A stretch of 24,394 bases of DNA, taken from the NCBI GenBank assembly GCA_043802925.1, contig JAZDKP010000097.1:1-24394 (forward strand). The letters are read 5' to 3'. How positions within the stretch are numbered: the first letter of the stretch is position 1; every line of letters starts with the position of its first letter. Below the pieces are notes generated by a model, which had not been told where the DNA came from, ran no database searches, and saw nothing but the letters and a program-made list of their open reading frames with translations. This DNA is from JAZDKP01 sp043802925. GTDB taxonomy: Bacteria > Fibrobacterota > OXYB2-FULL-49-7 > JAEUSG01. Below, one piece after another: positions 7,526 to 14,649 of the stretch. The position numbers and the translations under genes are program-made.

Positions 7526-7976
7526 AAAAATAATTTCGGGCGGACAAACAGGCGCGGATCGCGCCGCACTCGACACGGCCATCCGTCTTAACATACCGCA
7601 CGGTGGTTACTGTCCCAAAGGCCGCGTGGCCGAGGACGGTCGCATTGATGCCCGTTACCTGCTGGAAGAGACGGAGAGCGTCGATTATCGCGAGCGCACC
7701 GAGCTCAACGTCATCCACTCCGACGGCACCGCGGTCTTCACCGTCTCGGGCATTCTTGACGGCGGAACCAAAGAGACGGCGGACTTTGCCAAAAAACACA
7801 ACAAGCCCCTGCTCCGGCTCAAGGCCGTGGATGAAAGCCCGGTGTCCGAACTTGCTTATTTTATCGGAAAGTATGAAATCAAGGTCTTGAACGTGGCCGG
7901 TCCCCGCGCCTCGCGCGAGCCCGGAGTCGGCGCGTTTGTGGACCGTGTGCTTTCCGAGGCGCTCGCCGAGGCCTGA
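7512..7976 (+). CDS. YpsA-like putative molybdenum carrier protein
   Basis: The 154-residue product has the hallmark SGGQTGADRAALDTAI motif at residues 9-24 and GGYCPKGRVAEDG at about 31-43. These define the 'putative molybdenum carrier' (cpYpsA) family, a Rossmann-like, SLOG-related fold. The length is normal for the family. The name comes from the structural resemblance to molybdenum-cofactor carriers; a nucleotide-ligand role is equally possible. It overlaps the YkgJ gene by 14 bases. Only four bases separate its stop from the stop of the convergent permease gene, so no terminator fits between them. Confidence 0.9.
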   Translation: MPGVEKIISGGQTGADRAALDTAIRLNIPHGGYCPKGRVAEDGRIDARYLLEETESVDYRERTELNVIHSDGTAVFTVSGILDGGTKETADFAKKHNKPLLRLKAVDESPVSELAYFIGKYEIKVLNVAGPRASREPGVGAFVDRVLSEALAEA

Positions 7977-7980
7977 CGCG

Positions 7981-9108
7981 TTATCCCAGCCGGCGCTTGA
8001 ATGTGAGCAGTGCCACACTGTAAACCCCCACTCCCAGCAGCAGCAGAATCAGGGCTTCGCGCCGGAATTCCATCATTCCCGCTCCTTTCAGCGACATTTC
8101 CCGCACAATGTACATGAAGAACCGTACCGGGTTCAGCAGGGAGAGCGTCTGCACCCAGCCGGGCATGTTGTCGAGCGGGACAAAGAGGCCCGAGAGGAGG
8201 ATGAAGAAGATGAGGATGAACCAGATGAGGAACATGACCTGCTGCGCCGTGCGCGCGAGCGTGGAGGTGAGGATGCCGATGCCCAGCGAGGAGAACATGT
8301 AGAGCACGCCGAAGAGGAAGAGGCCCGGCACAAAGCCGCGGAAGGGAATGCCGAACCAGAGCGTGGCGAGGACAAGGAAAAAGGCGATTTCAAGAATCCC
8401 GATGATGGCATAGGCCGCGGATTTTCCGAGCACCACATGGAGGGGGGAGATGGGGGTGACCATGAGCTGCTCAAAGGTGCCCCGTTCCTTCTCCTTGACT
8501 ATTGAAAAACCGGAGAGGAGCGCGGTGACAATGGTGACCAGCAGCACCACCAGCGCAGGGATCATGTACCAGCTCGATTTGAGCATGGGGTTGAACAGCA
8601 CGCGGGTGGAGACCGTGACGGGCAGAAGCTGTTCGGGCCGGATGCCCCGGGCCATGAGTTGCTTTTCCATGCGCGCCTTGACCCAGCCCGACACCACGGC
8701 GTTCAGATAACCCGCGGCAATCTGCGCCGAACTGGCGTCCTGCCCGTCCACGAGGAGTTGCATTTGCGTCCCTTCAGGCGCGTCCAGCTTTTGCGCAAAG
8801 TCCGGCGGCACCCCAATGACCACGCGCACCTCCCCGGCGTCCATCCGTTGCCGCGCTTCGGCTTCATTCGCGAGGTCGCTCTTGAAATCGAAGAGCGCGT
8901 TGTTCTGCACGGCTGCAATCAGTTCACGGCTCTGCGGGGTTTGGCTGCGGTCCAGCACGGCCACGGGCGTGTTGCGCACCTCGGTGGTCAGCGCGTAGCC
9001 AACGATGAAAAGTTGTAAAAGGGCGGGGACCACCAGGAGCCGGAGCATGAGCGGGTCCGCCTTTATCTGCGCGAACTCCTTCCAGATCATGAGCCGTAGG
9101 TAATTCAC
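7981..9108 (-). CDS. ABC-2 type efflux permease (second of two)
   Basis: The 375-residue product has the ABC-2 exporter layout: one N-terminal membrane helix (LLVVPALLQLFIVGYALTTEV), a large extracytoplasmic domain (about 45-175, AVLDRSQTPQSRELI) and five C-terminal helices with the conserved EKERGTFEQLMVTPISP block. It is close in layout to E. coli YbhR/YhhJ. The start is GTG at 9108, overlapping the upstream TGA (GTGA), with GGGAGGGAG just before it. The overlap implies coupled translation with its partner permease. It is the last gene of the efflux operon. The heterodimer probably drives export of a drug-like or toxic compound. Confidence 0.9.
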   Translation of the reverse strand: MNYLRLMIWKEFAQIKADPLMLRLLVVPALLQLFIVGYALTTEVRNTPVAVLDRSQTPQSRELIAAVQNNALFDFKSDLANEAEARQRMDAGEVRVVIGVPPDFAQKLDAPEGTQMQLLVDGQDASSAQIAAGYLNAVVSGWVKARMEKQLMARGIRPEQLLPVTVSTRVLFNPMLKSSWYMIPALVVLLVTIVTALLSGFSIVKEKERGTFEQLMVTPISPLHVVLGKSAAYAIIGILEIAFFLVLATLWFGIPFRGFVPGLFLFGVLYMFSSLGIGILTSTLARTAQQVMFLIWFILIFFILLSGLFVPLDNMPGWVQTLSLLNPVRFFMYIVREMSLKGAGMMEFRREALILLLLGVGVYSVALLTFKRRLG

Positions 9109-10223
9109 ATCTCCCTCCCGAAGCGGCGCACTGCCACGGCAATAAACAGCACGTCCATGAAAAGGAGCGCGAGCAGGGGCTTCGCGATTTCGTGCAGCCC
9201 GACCCCCTTCAGGATGATGCCCCTGATAATCTGCAGAAAATAGGTGGCGGGAATGACGTGCGCAATCGCCTGAAGTGCGGCGGGCATGCTCGCGAGTGGA
9301 AAAATGAAGCCCGAAAGAATCATCGTGGGCAGAATGGTGGCCGGGAGGACCATGAGCATGGCCTGCTGCTGGTTTTTAGCCACGGTGCTGATAATGAGCC
9401 CCAGTCCGAGCGCGGCCACAATGTAAACGAGCATGCATCCCGCGAGCAGCCAATGGCTTCCCTGCACCATGACGCCAAAGGCAAGGCGGCCGACCAGCAG
9501 CACCAGCAGACCGTCGAACGCGGCCAGCGCGATGTAGGGGATGATTTTTCCGAGGATGATTTCGCGCGGGAGGAGCGGGGAGACCCGGAGCTGGCGGAGT
9601 GTCTGCGTCTCCTTTTCGCGCGTGATGGAGAGCGCGGTCAGGAGCGCTGAGATCATCATGAGGATGATGGCCATGAGGCCGGGAACAAAGAAGAGTGCGC
9701 TCTTCTGTTCGGGGTTGTAGAGGACGCGCGGACGCACCTGCACCGGTTCGGGCGCTTCGAGTCCCAGAGCATCCAGCACGGCCTTGCGAACCACGGCTTC
9801 GGCGGAGTTGCGGATGAGCGACCCCACGGCCTGGTCCGAACCGTCAATGAGCACCTGGACCGCGGCCGCCCGGCCTCCGCGGCGCAGGTCCCGTTCAAAC
9901 GACGCGGGAAAACGCACCACGGCCTTGACACGGTGCTTGCGAAAGGCCGCTTCCGCGTCCCCGAGCGCCGCGACCGTGCCGGTCACGCGGAAAAGGGTGG
10001 AGGCGTCGATACGTTCCGTGACAATCCGGGCCACGGGTGAAGGAACGGGGCATTCCACCAGCACGGGCAGGTCGCGGTAATCGAGCGTGAGCGCGTAGCC
10101 GTAGAGGAACATCATGACCACCGGCATGGCGAGCACAATCATCAGCGTCTGCCAGTCGCGCACGATATGGCGGCCTTCCTTGCGCATGATGGCACCGAGC
10201 CGCTGAAGGGAGAGCCCGTTCAT
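9105..10223 (-). CDS. ABC-2 type efflux permease (first of two)
   Basis: From ATG at 10223 the product has 372 residues. A first helix (LMIVLAMPVVMMFLYGYALTL) is followed by a large periplasmic domain (LVECPVPSPVARIV to RPRVLYNPEQ) and five more helices with the EKETQTLRQLRVSPLLPREI block. The layout is that of YbhS/YhhJ-class permeases. The frame is open 21 codons further upstream, but the ATG at 10223 overlaps the ATPase stop as ATGA and has AAGGG upstream, so the short start is preferred. Its paralogue follows with a 4-base overlap. Confidence 0.9.
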   Translation of the reverse strand: MNGLSLQRLGAIMRKEGRHIVRDWQTLMIVLAMPVVMMFLYGYALTLDYRDLPVLVECPVPSPVARIVTERIDASTLFRVTGTVAALGDAEAAFRKHRVKAVVRFPASFERDLRRGGRAAAVQVLIDGSDQAVGSLIRNSAEAVVRKAVLDALGLEAPEPVQVRPRVLYNPEQKSALFFVPGLMAIILMMISALLTALSITREKETQTLRQLRVSPLLPREIILGKIIPYIALAAFDGLLVLLVGRLAFGVMVQGSHWLLAGCMLVYIVAALGLGLIISTVAKNQQQAMLMVLPATILPTMILSGFIFPLASMPAALQAIAHVIPATYFLQIIRGIILKGVGLHEIAKPLLALLFMDVLFIAVAVRRFGREM

Positions 10224-10969
10224 GAGGGGGTTCCCTTTCGCGCGCGCTCCACGAGGCGGATGAAAACCGCCTGCAGTGTTGCGCATTGGTTCTCTGCTTT
10301 GAGCCCGGCCGGCGTTCCGAGCGTTGCGATGCGGCCGTCCACCATGAGCGAAATGCGGTGGCAGTACTCTGCCTCGTCCATATGGTGCGTGGTGATGAAG
10401 ACGGTGGTGCCCTGTTCCGCGAGCGCGGTGAGGAGGTCCCAGAACTTCCGGCGGCTCACCGGATCCACGGAGCCGGTCGGCTCATCCAGGAAAAGAATGG
10501 GCGGCTCGTGCAGGTTGGCGCAGGCGAGGGCCAGACGCTGTTGCCAGCCCCAGGGCAGGTCGCCCGCGGTCCGCTTCAGGAGGTCGGACAGCCCGAGGAA
10601 ACGGGCCATGGCGTCAATGCGGTCCGAGAGGAGGCCGCCCGAAAGCCCGTAGAGTGAGCCGTAGAGCGTGAGGTTATCGATGACGCGCAGGTCGGAATAG
10701 AGGCTGAACTTCTGCGACATGTAGCCGATGCGGGTGCGTATGCGATGGGTTTCTTTTACAATGTCAAAACCCGCCACATGGCCTTCACCGGAGGTGGGCG
10801 CAAGGAGCCCGCAGAGCATGCGGATGGCCGTGGTCTTGCCCGCGCCGTTGGCGCCGAGGAAGCCGAAAATTTCACCGCGCTTTACCGCGACCGAGATATG
10901 GTCCACGGCCGTGAAGCGACCGAAGGTGCGGGTCAGGTCGCGCGTCTCAATTGTATAATCGCTGCTCAT
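10220..10969 (-). CDS. ABC transporter ATPase with degenerate signature motif
   Basis: The 249-residue product is a full nucleotide-binding domain: Walker A GANGAGKTT (39-47), Q-loop near SQKFSLY, Walker B ILFLDE (158-163), D-loop SVDPVSR and H-loop TTHH (195-196). The signature motif is LPWGWQQ (138-144) in place of LSGGQ. From memory, the C-terminal ATPase half of fused YbhF/RbbA-type proteins has a similar LPxGxxQ form. Both ends overlap neighbours by four bases (ATGA). It should pair with the next ATPase to energise the two permeases. Confidence 0.92.
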   Translation of the reverse strand: MSSDYTIETRDLTRTFGRFTAVDHISVAVKRGEIFGFLGANGAGKTTAIRMLCGLLAPTSGEGHVAGFDIVKETHRIRTRIGYMSQKFSLYSDLRVIDNLTLYGSLYGLSGGLLSDRIDAMARFLGLSDLLKRTAGDLPWGWQQRLALACANLHEPPILFLDEPTGSVDPVSRRKFWDLLTALAEQGTTVFITTHHMDEAEYCHRISLMVDGRIATLGTPAGLKAENQCATLQAVFIRLVERARKGTPS

Positions 10970-11694
10970 GACGAAAGTGCCAGAAAAAAGAGGTCTTGCA
11001 TACGCTTGGCCGCGGGATAGGCGGAGAGAAGGCCTGCGGGTGTGCCTTCCATGAGCACCCGTCCCTGGTGCAGCAGCGCGAGCCGGTCGCAGTATTCCGC
11101 CTCTTCCATATAAGGTGTGGAGACCAGGAGGGTCATGCCGCCTTCCTTCAATTCACGGAGCAGGTCCCAGAACTCCTTGCGTGAGACCGGGTCCACGCCC
11201 GTGGTGGGTTCGTCGAGTATCAGCAGCTCCGGAGTGTGAATGAGCGCGCACGAGAGTGCGAGCTTCTGCTTCATGCCGCCCGAGAGAAAGCGCACGCGGC
11301 GTTCCTGGAAGGGGGCGAGCCGCGAGAATTCGAGGAGCCGTTTCAGCCGCTTGTCCCGTTCGTGCCTTTCAACTCCGAAGATGTCCGCAAAAAACAGGAG
11401 GTTCTCCTTTACGCTCAGGTCCTCGTACAGAGAGAATTTTTGCGGCATAAAGCCGATGTGGGAACGGAGGGCTGCGGGGTTCAACGTTGCGTCGAGTCCG
11501 AGTACCACAGCGCGCCCCGTATCCGGTGTAAGAAGCGTGGCGAGGATGTCAAACAGGGTGCTCTTGCCCGCGCCGTCCGCGCCGATGATTCCATAGAGCG
11601 TGTGGATCGGAATTTCGAGCGAAACACCGTTGAGCGCGATGACTTCGCCGAAGTGGCGCGTCAGCGCTTCAACCTTTACGGCCGGCCCAGCCAT
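10966..11694 (-). CDS. ABC transporter ATPase lacking the H-loop histidine
   Basis: From ATG at 11694 (one base after the HlyD stop) the product has 242 residues. Walker A GADGAGKST (38-46), Q-loop PQKFSLY, signature LSGGMKQ (137-143) and Walker B LLILDE (157-162) are intact. Where the switch His should be, the sequence reads STPYMEEAE, with Pro 194 in that place. Like the neighbouring ATPase it resembles half of a YbhF-type tandem ATPase. An upstream extension of the open frame is Arg-rich, noncoding in character and antisense to nothing useful, so it is not taken. The stop overlaps the next ATG by four bases. Confidence 0.92.
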   Translation of the reverse strand: MAGPAVKVEALTRHFGEVIALNGVSLEIPIHTLYGIIGADGAGKSTLFDILATLLTPDTGRAVVLGLDATLNPAALRSHIGFMPQKFSLYEDLSVKENLLFFADIFGVERHERDKRLKRLLEFSRLAPFQERRVRFLSGGMKQKLALSCALIHTPELLILDEPTTGVDPVSRKEFWDLLRELKEGGMTLLVSTPYMEEAEYCDRLALLHQGRVLMEGTPAGLLSAYPAAKRMQDLFFLALSS

Positions 11695-11695
11695 T

Positions 11696-12589
11696 TTAGT
11701 GCCATACCTCCACGGGCAGGCCCCGCTTGAGGCCGCCCTCAGGGTTTGGCGCCTGCGCGCGGACGCGAAAGACCAGCTCGGTGCGGGCCTCGCGCGTCTG
11801 CACGTTCTTGGGCGCAAACTCCGCGTCCGGACTCACCCAGGTTATGATTGCGGGATGAAAAGCCCCTTTGCCATCCGGCGTATCGGTGCGAACGCGGACC
11901 GTCTGCCCGGCCGAAAGGCTCGCGAGCAGCGGTTCGGGCACGAAGAAGTCGATCTGCACGGTGTCGTAGCGGCCGATTTCGTAAAGCGGCTGGCCGGCCC
12001 CTGCCACCTCGCCGATGTTTTTGTAGCGCGTGAGCACAAGGCCGTTTGCCATGGCGCGGACCCGGCAGCGCGCCAGCTGGTCCGTGCTCTGGCTGAGTTG
12101 CGCGGAAAGCGCATCGCGCCGCGCTGAAAGGCCGAGGAGCGCGAGCTCGCTGCTTTTGAGCCGTTGAGTGGAGGATTCGACCTTGGTCTTGAGGTCATCG
12201 GCCTGCTGCTGGGGCGCGGAATTTTTTTCCACCAGCCCTCTGATGCGCTCGTATTCGCGTTTTATTCCACCCAGGTCCGAGCCCCCTGCCTCAAGCTCCG
12301 CTCTTTTCGAGAGCGTCTGGGCGCTCAGGTCCGCCAGTGTGGCAAGAATCTCCTGCCGTTTTAAATGATAGGGCACGGTATCGATGACAGCAAGCAGTTC
12401 GCCCGCTGCCACGCGCTGGCCTTCGTCACGTGTAAGTTCCATGATAAGCCCTTGCACCGTGGTGGCGGGCTGCCAGGTCCGGACCTCGACCACCGCGGAG
12501 CCGAGGAAGCCGCTGTCGCCCCCTTTTCCGCAGCCGCCCAGTATTGCGGCCAGCACAAGGATGGGAAACGTACAAATAAGAGTTTTCAT
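11696..12589 (-). CDS. HlyD-type membrane fusion lipoprotein of ABC efflux pump
   Basis: From ATG at 12589 the product has 297 residues. The signal ends in a lipobox (LGGC, Cys 20), so it is probably a lipoprotein anchored at the inner membrane. A barrel-sandwich half (VQGLIMELTRDEGQRVAAGELLAVID) follows, then a long coiled-coil hairpin with heptad Leu/Ala (about 60-165), the second half of the sandwich (RVRAMANGLVLTRYKNIGEVAGAGQPLYEI) and a beta-barrel domain. It would bridge the permeases to TolC, as YbhG does. An ATG five codons earlier (12604) abuts the TolC stop but lacks a ribosome site, while AAAGG sits seven bases before 12589. Confidence 0.9.
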   Translation of the reverse strand: MKTLICTFPILVLAAILGGCGKGGDSGFLGSAVVEVRTWQPATTVQGLIMELTRDEGQRVAAGELLAVIDTVPYHLKRQEILATLADLSAQTLSKRAELEAGGSDLGGIKREYERIRGLVEKNSAPQQQADDLKTKVESSTQRLKSSELALLGLSARRDALSAQLSQSTDQLARCRVRAMANGLVLTRYKNIGEVAGAGQPLYEIGRYDTVQIDFFVPEPLLASLSAGQTVRVRTDTPDGKGAFHPAIITWVSPDAEFAPKNVQTREARTELVFRVRAQAPNPEGGLKRGLPVEVWH

Positions 12590-12604
12590 GTTCAGGCCTT
12601 TCAT

Positions 12605-13882
12605 TTAAAAACGGATAGGGCGGCCTTCCGCGTATATCAGTGTGAGGCAGGCGCTTTTGATGAGGAAACGGGATTGTTCCAACAGAAATCGGGACTGGGC
12701 AAGACGGCTTGTTGCGTCAAGATAGTCGAGTGAGGCTGCGCTTCCGGCGTCGACCGCATTTTTGGTGTTGGCCGCGGCTTCGGTTGCGGCTTTGACTGAG
12801 GCTAGCGCGGCTTCCTGCTGAAGCCGAGCGCGTATCAGCGCGGTCTTGGCGCGTTCCAGGTCTGCGTTAAACCGGCTTTGCAGCCGTTTGCGTTCGAGAC
12901 CTGCGGCCTCGGCCCGCTCCGAGAGCTGGCGTGCCTGTGCCTGCGCGCGGAAACCGTCGTAGAGGGTCCAGTTGGCCTGCAGTCCGGCGATGCTGTAACC
13001 CCTATACGCATCCGCACCCATATCGAGGCCCGGGTTGGAGTACCGGTAACCGATGACACCGGCCACGGAGGGGAGGTGTTTTGAACGGGCCGCTTTTTTC
13101 CGGTCCAGCAGGGCCTGCTCGGTGAGTGTAAGCGCAACGAGCTCGGGCCGCGTGGTGTCGGACAGACGGATGGAATCGACCCCGGCCGTCCCTGAGGGAA
13201 AGCTGTATTCCTCTGGGACGAATGCGGTGTCGGTGCCCTGGGTCAGGTAAAGGATTTCCCATTTCAAAGAATCGGAACGGCCTTGCAGGCCGATGAAGTC
13301 GACCCGTGCGGCTGCAAGCCGCGCTTTGGCGTCCGCGGTCTGCGCCGTGGTGGCCATGCCGGCCGCAAGCCGGTTGTTCACGGTCACGGCCATCTCGGTA
13401 ATCTGTGCTATCAGCGCCTTTTGCACGTCCATCTGCTTTCGCGAGAGTTCCCAGGCGAAATAAACCATACCCAGTTGGAACGATAAACGGTTTTCCGCGG
13501 CCTGTGCGACAAGGGACTGCGCTTCGGCTTCGTGCGACGCTCCGGCGCATGTATAATAACGTGAGAGTCCGGTGAAAAGGGGCCAGCTCAGGTCCGCCCC
13601 GGTCTCGACCTTGTCGTTGGTCCCGAGTGTGCGTGTGCCGATGGGAGGGGGCATACGGATGGACTGGGTGTCGCTGGTCCAGCTGTACCCGGCGAAAAGC
13701 GAGAGCGAGGGGTGCCAGGCCGCGCGCGCCTCGGCCAGCTGGTCCTTTGCGGTCCGGACCTGCAGCCTTGCCGACAGGGCCTCGGGATTGCGGGAGAGGA
13801 GCGCGGACTGCGCCTCGGGCAGGGTGAGGCCATGGAGGCCTGCGAAACCGGTGAGCATCAGTGTCATGATTGGTTTTATCAT
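12605..13882 (-). CDS. TolC-family outer membrane efflux protein
   Basis: The 425-residue product has a short signal sequence (about 1-19) and the two-repeat outer-membrane-efflux-protein pattern. It starts LTLPEAQSALLSRNPEALSARLQV, then LAEARAAWHPSLSLFAGY and long Ala-rich coiled helices. The second half repeats this with HLPSVAGVIGYRYSNPG and LQANWTLYDGFRAQAQARQLSERAEA. The length is usual for the family. It forms the outer-membrane duct of the pump. AAGGA lies about eight bases before the ATG, and the TetR stop is four bases upstream. The E. coli ybh operon lacks a TolC gene, so here the pump carries its own. Confidence 0.93.
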   Translation of the reverse strand: MIKPIMTLMLTGFAGLHGLTLPEAQSALLSRNPEALSARLQVRTAKDQLAEARAAWHPSLSLFAGYSWTSDTQSIRMPPPIGTRTLGTNDKVETGADLSWPLFTGLSRYYTCAGASHEAEAQSLVAQAAENRLSFQLGMVYFAWELSRKQMDVQKALIAQITEMAVTVNNRLAAGMATTAQTADAKARLAAARVDFIGLQGRSDSLKWEILYLTQGTDTAFVPEEYSFPSGTAGVDSIRLSDTTRPELVALTLTEQALLDRKKAARSKHLPSVAGVIGYRYSNPGLDMGADAYRGYSIAGLQANWTLYDGFRAQAQARQLSERAEAAGLERKRLQSRFNADLERAKTALIRARLQQEAALASVKAATEAAANTKNAVDAGSAASLDYLDATSRLAQSRFLLEQSRFLIKSACLTLIYAEGRPIRF

Positions 13883-13886
13883 TGTG

Positions 13887-14561
13887 TCATTCCTTTGTCA
13901 GCAGGCCGTCGCAGGCCATTTGGGTGATGGCCGAAACGCGCTGTTGGTAGTAGGTGTCATCAAATTTGAATTCCTGCTTAAGAATTAGAGGCCCCACAAC
14001 TTTCAGTACCGGCTGGACGACCACGGAAGCGATGCACATACCCATGATGTTGATGAAGATGTGGATGGGTTCCAAAGGACGTATCCGTTTCTTCCGGATG
14101 GCTTCATGCAACGCATTAAGCAGAATGGGAGGCATGTCGCCAAACTCCCCTACAAACGCGTTGCTGATGACGGATGGAAGGCGGTGCCCCCCTTCCGTCA
14201 CCTCGCGGATAAGCACGCGGACAAAGTCCGGGTTCTCCTGGATGACGCGAAGGATGGTGGTCACCACGGTTTCAATGAGAATACGGGGACCGGGGGCTGC
14301 GGAATCGGGGATGCGCAGGTTGTTCCGTACCGAACCCCACACGCGTCCCACGATGTGGGCGAGCGCGGCCTCGTACAGACGTTCCTTGGAGCGGAAATAA
14401 TAATGGAGGAGCGCCTTGTTTACACCCGCGCGGCTTGCGATGGCCTGCATGCGCGCGCCCGAAATGCCTCTTTCAACGAATTCACGGCACGCGGCCTCGA
14501 GGATTTTCTGTTCCGTGGAGGCGTTGCGGGTCTTTATTGATTTACCGGATGGTTTAACCAT
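13887..14561 (-). CDS. TetR-family repressor of the efflux operon (CecR-like)
   Basis: From ATG at 14561 the product has 224 residues. The N-terminal HTH (about 18-63: KILEAACREFVERGISGARM, IASRAGVNKALLHYYFRSKERLYE) is a textbook TetR domain. The C-terminal ligand domain ends HIFINIMGMCIASVVVQPVL. As first gene of the pump operon it is predicted to repress its own promoter and respond to the exported compound. A perfect 18-bp palindrome covers the start codon. The frame is open to 14615 with further start codons at 14612 and 14597; none has a ribosome site. The 14561 start leaves 19 residues before the HTH, which is normal. Confidence 0.9.
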   Translation of the reverse strand: MVKPSGKSIKTRNASTEQKILEAACREFVERGISGARMQAIASRAGVNKALLHYYFRSKERLYEAALAHIVGRVWGSVRNNLRIPDSAAPGPRILIETVVTTILRVIQENPDFVRVLIREVTEGGHRLPSVISNAFVGEFGDMPPILLNALHEAIRKKRIRPLEPIHIFINIMGMCIASVVVQPVLKVVGPLILKQEFKFDDTYYQQRVSAITQMACDGLLTKE

Positions 14562-14570
14562 ATGGTTAAA
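14553..14570. promoter_or_regulatory. Likely TetR operator (perfect 18-bp palindrome)
   Basis: TTTAACCATATGGTTAAA is identical on both strands. Its centre lies on the TetR start codon, and one edge is one base from the -10 box of the TetR promoter. Bound repressor would cover the transcription start. The site is also about 45-60 bases upstream of the start predicted for the divergent symporter transcript. Confidence 0.75.
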
Positions 14571-14571
14571 T

Positions 14572-14600
14572 ATAATATATTGTTCCAGCGAAACCATCAA
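14572..14600 (-). promoter_or_regulatory. Sigma-70-type promoter of the efflux operon
   Basis: On the minus strand TTGATG (14600-14595), a 17-base spacer and TATTAT (14577-14572). Transcription would begin near 14565, about four bases before the TetR ATG, giving an almost leaderless message. No ribosome site is visible there. Confidence 0.6.
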
Positions 14601-14608
14601 ATTATATT
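14580..14608 (+). promoter_or_regulatory. Candidate promoter of the amino-acid symporter
   Basis: TTGTTC (14580-14585), 17 bases and TATATT (14603-14608) on the plus strand. It is interleaved with the opposing efflux-operon promoter, so the two polymerases would compete. The leader to the ATG at 14650 would be about 35 bases. The -35 is weak. Confidence 0.4.
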
Positions 14609-14649
14609 TCATCAACGTTTACGACCGGAAATTCATCGCAAGGATCCGC

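Noticed and set aside
8133..8474. Ser-rich and acidic open frames opposite the permease genes
   Set aside because: Low-complexity translations produced by the complement of membrane-helix codons; both permeases are intact on the minus strand.
11695..11817. Upstream extension of the first ABC ATPase
   Set aside because: The added residues are Arg/Ser/Ala-rich and lie over the HlyD coding end. The ATG at 11694 follows the HlyD stop directly and starts a normal ABC domain.
14416..14649. Upstream extension of the symporter frame
   Set aside because: It runs back through the TetR gene in antisense. The ATG at 14650 has an AAGGA site and gives the normal family length.
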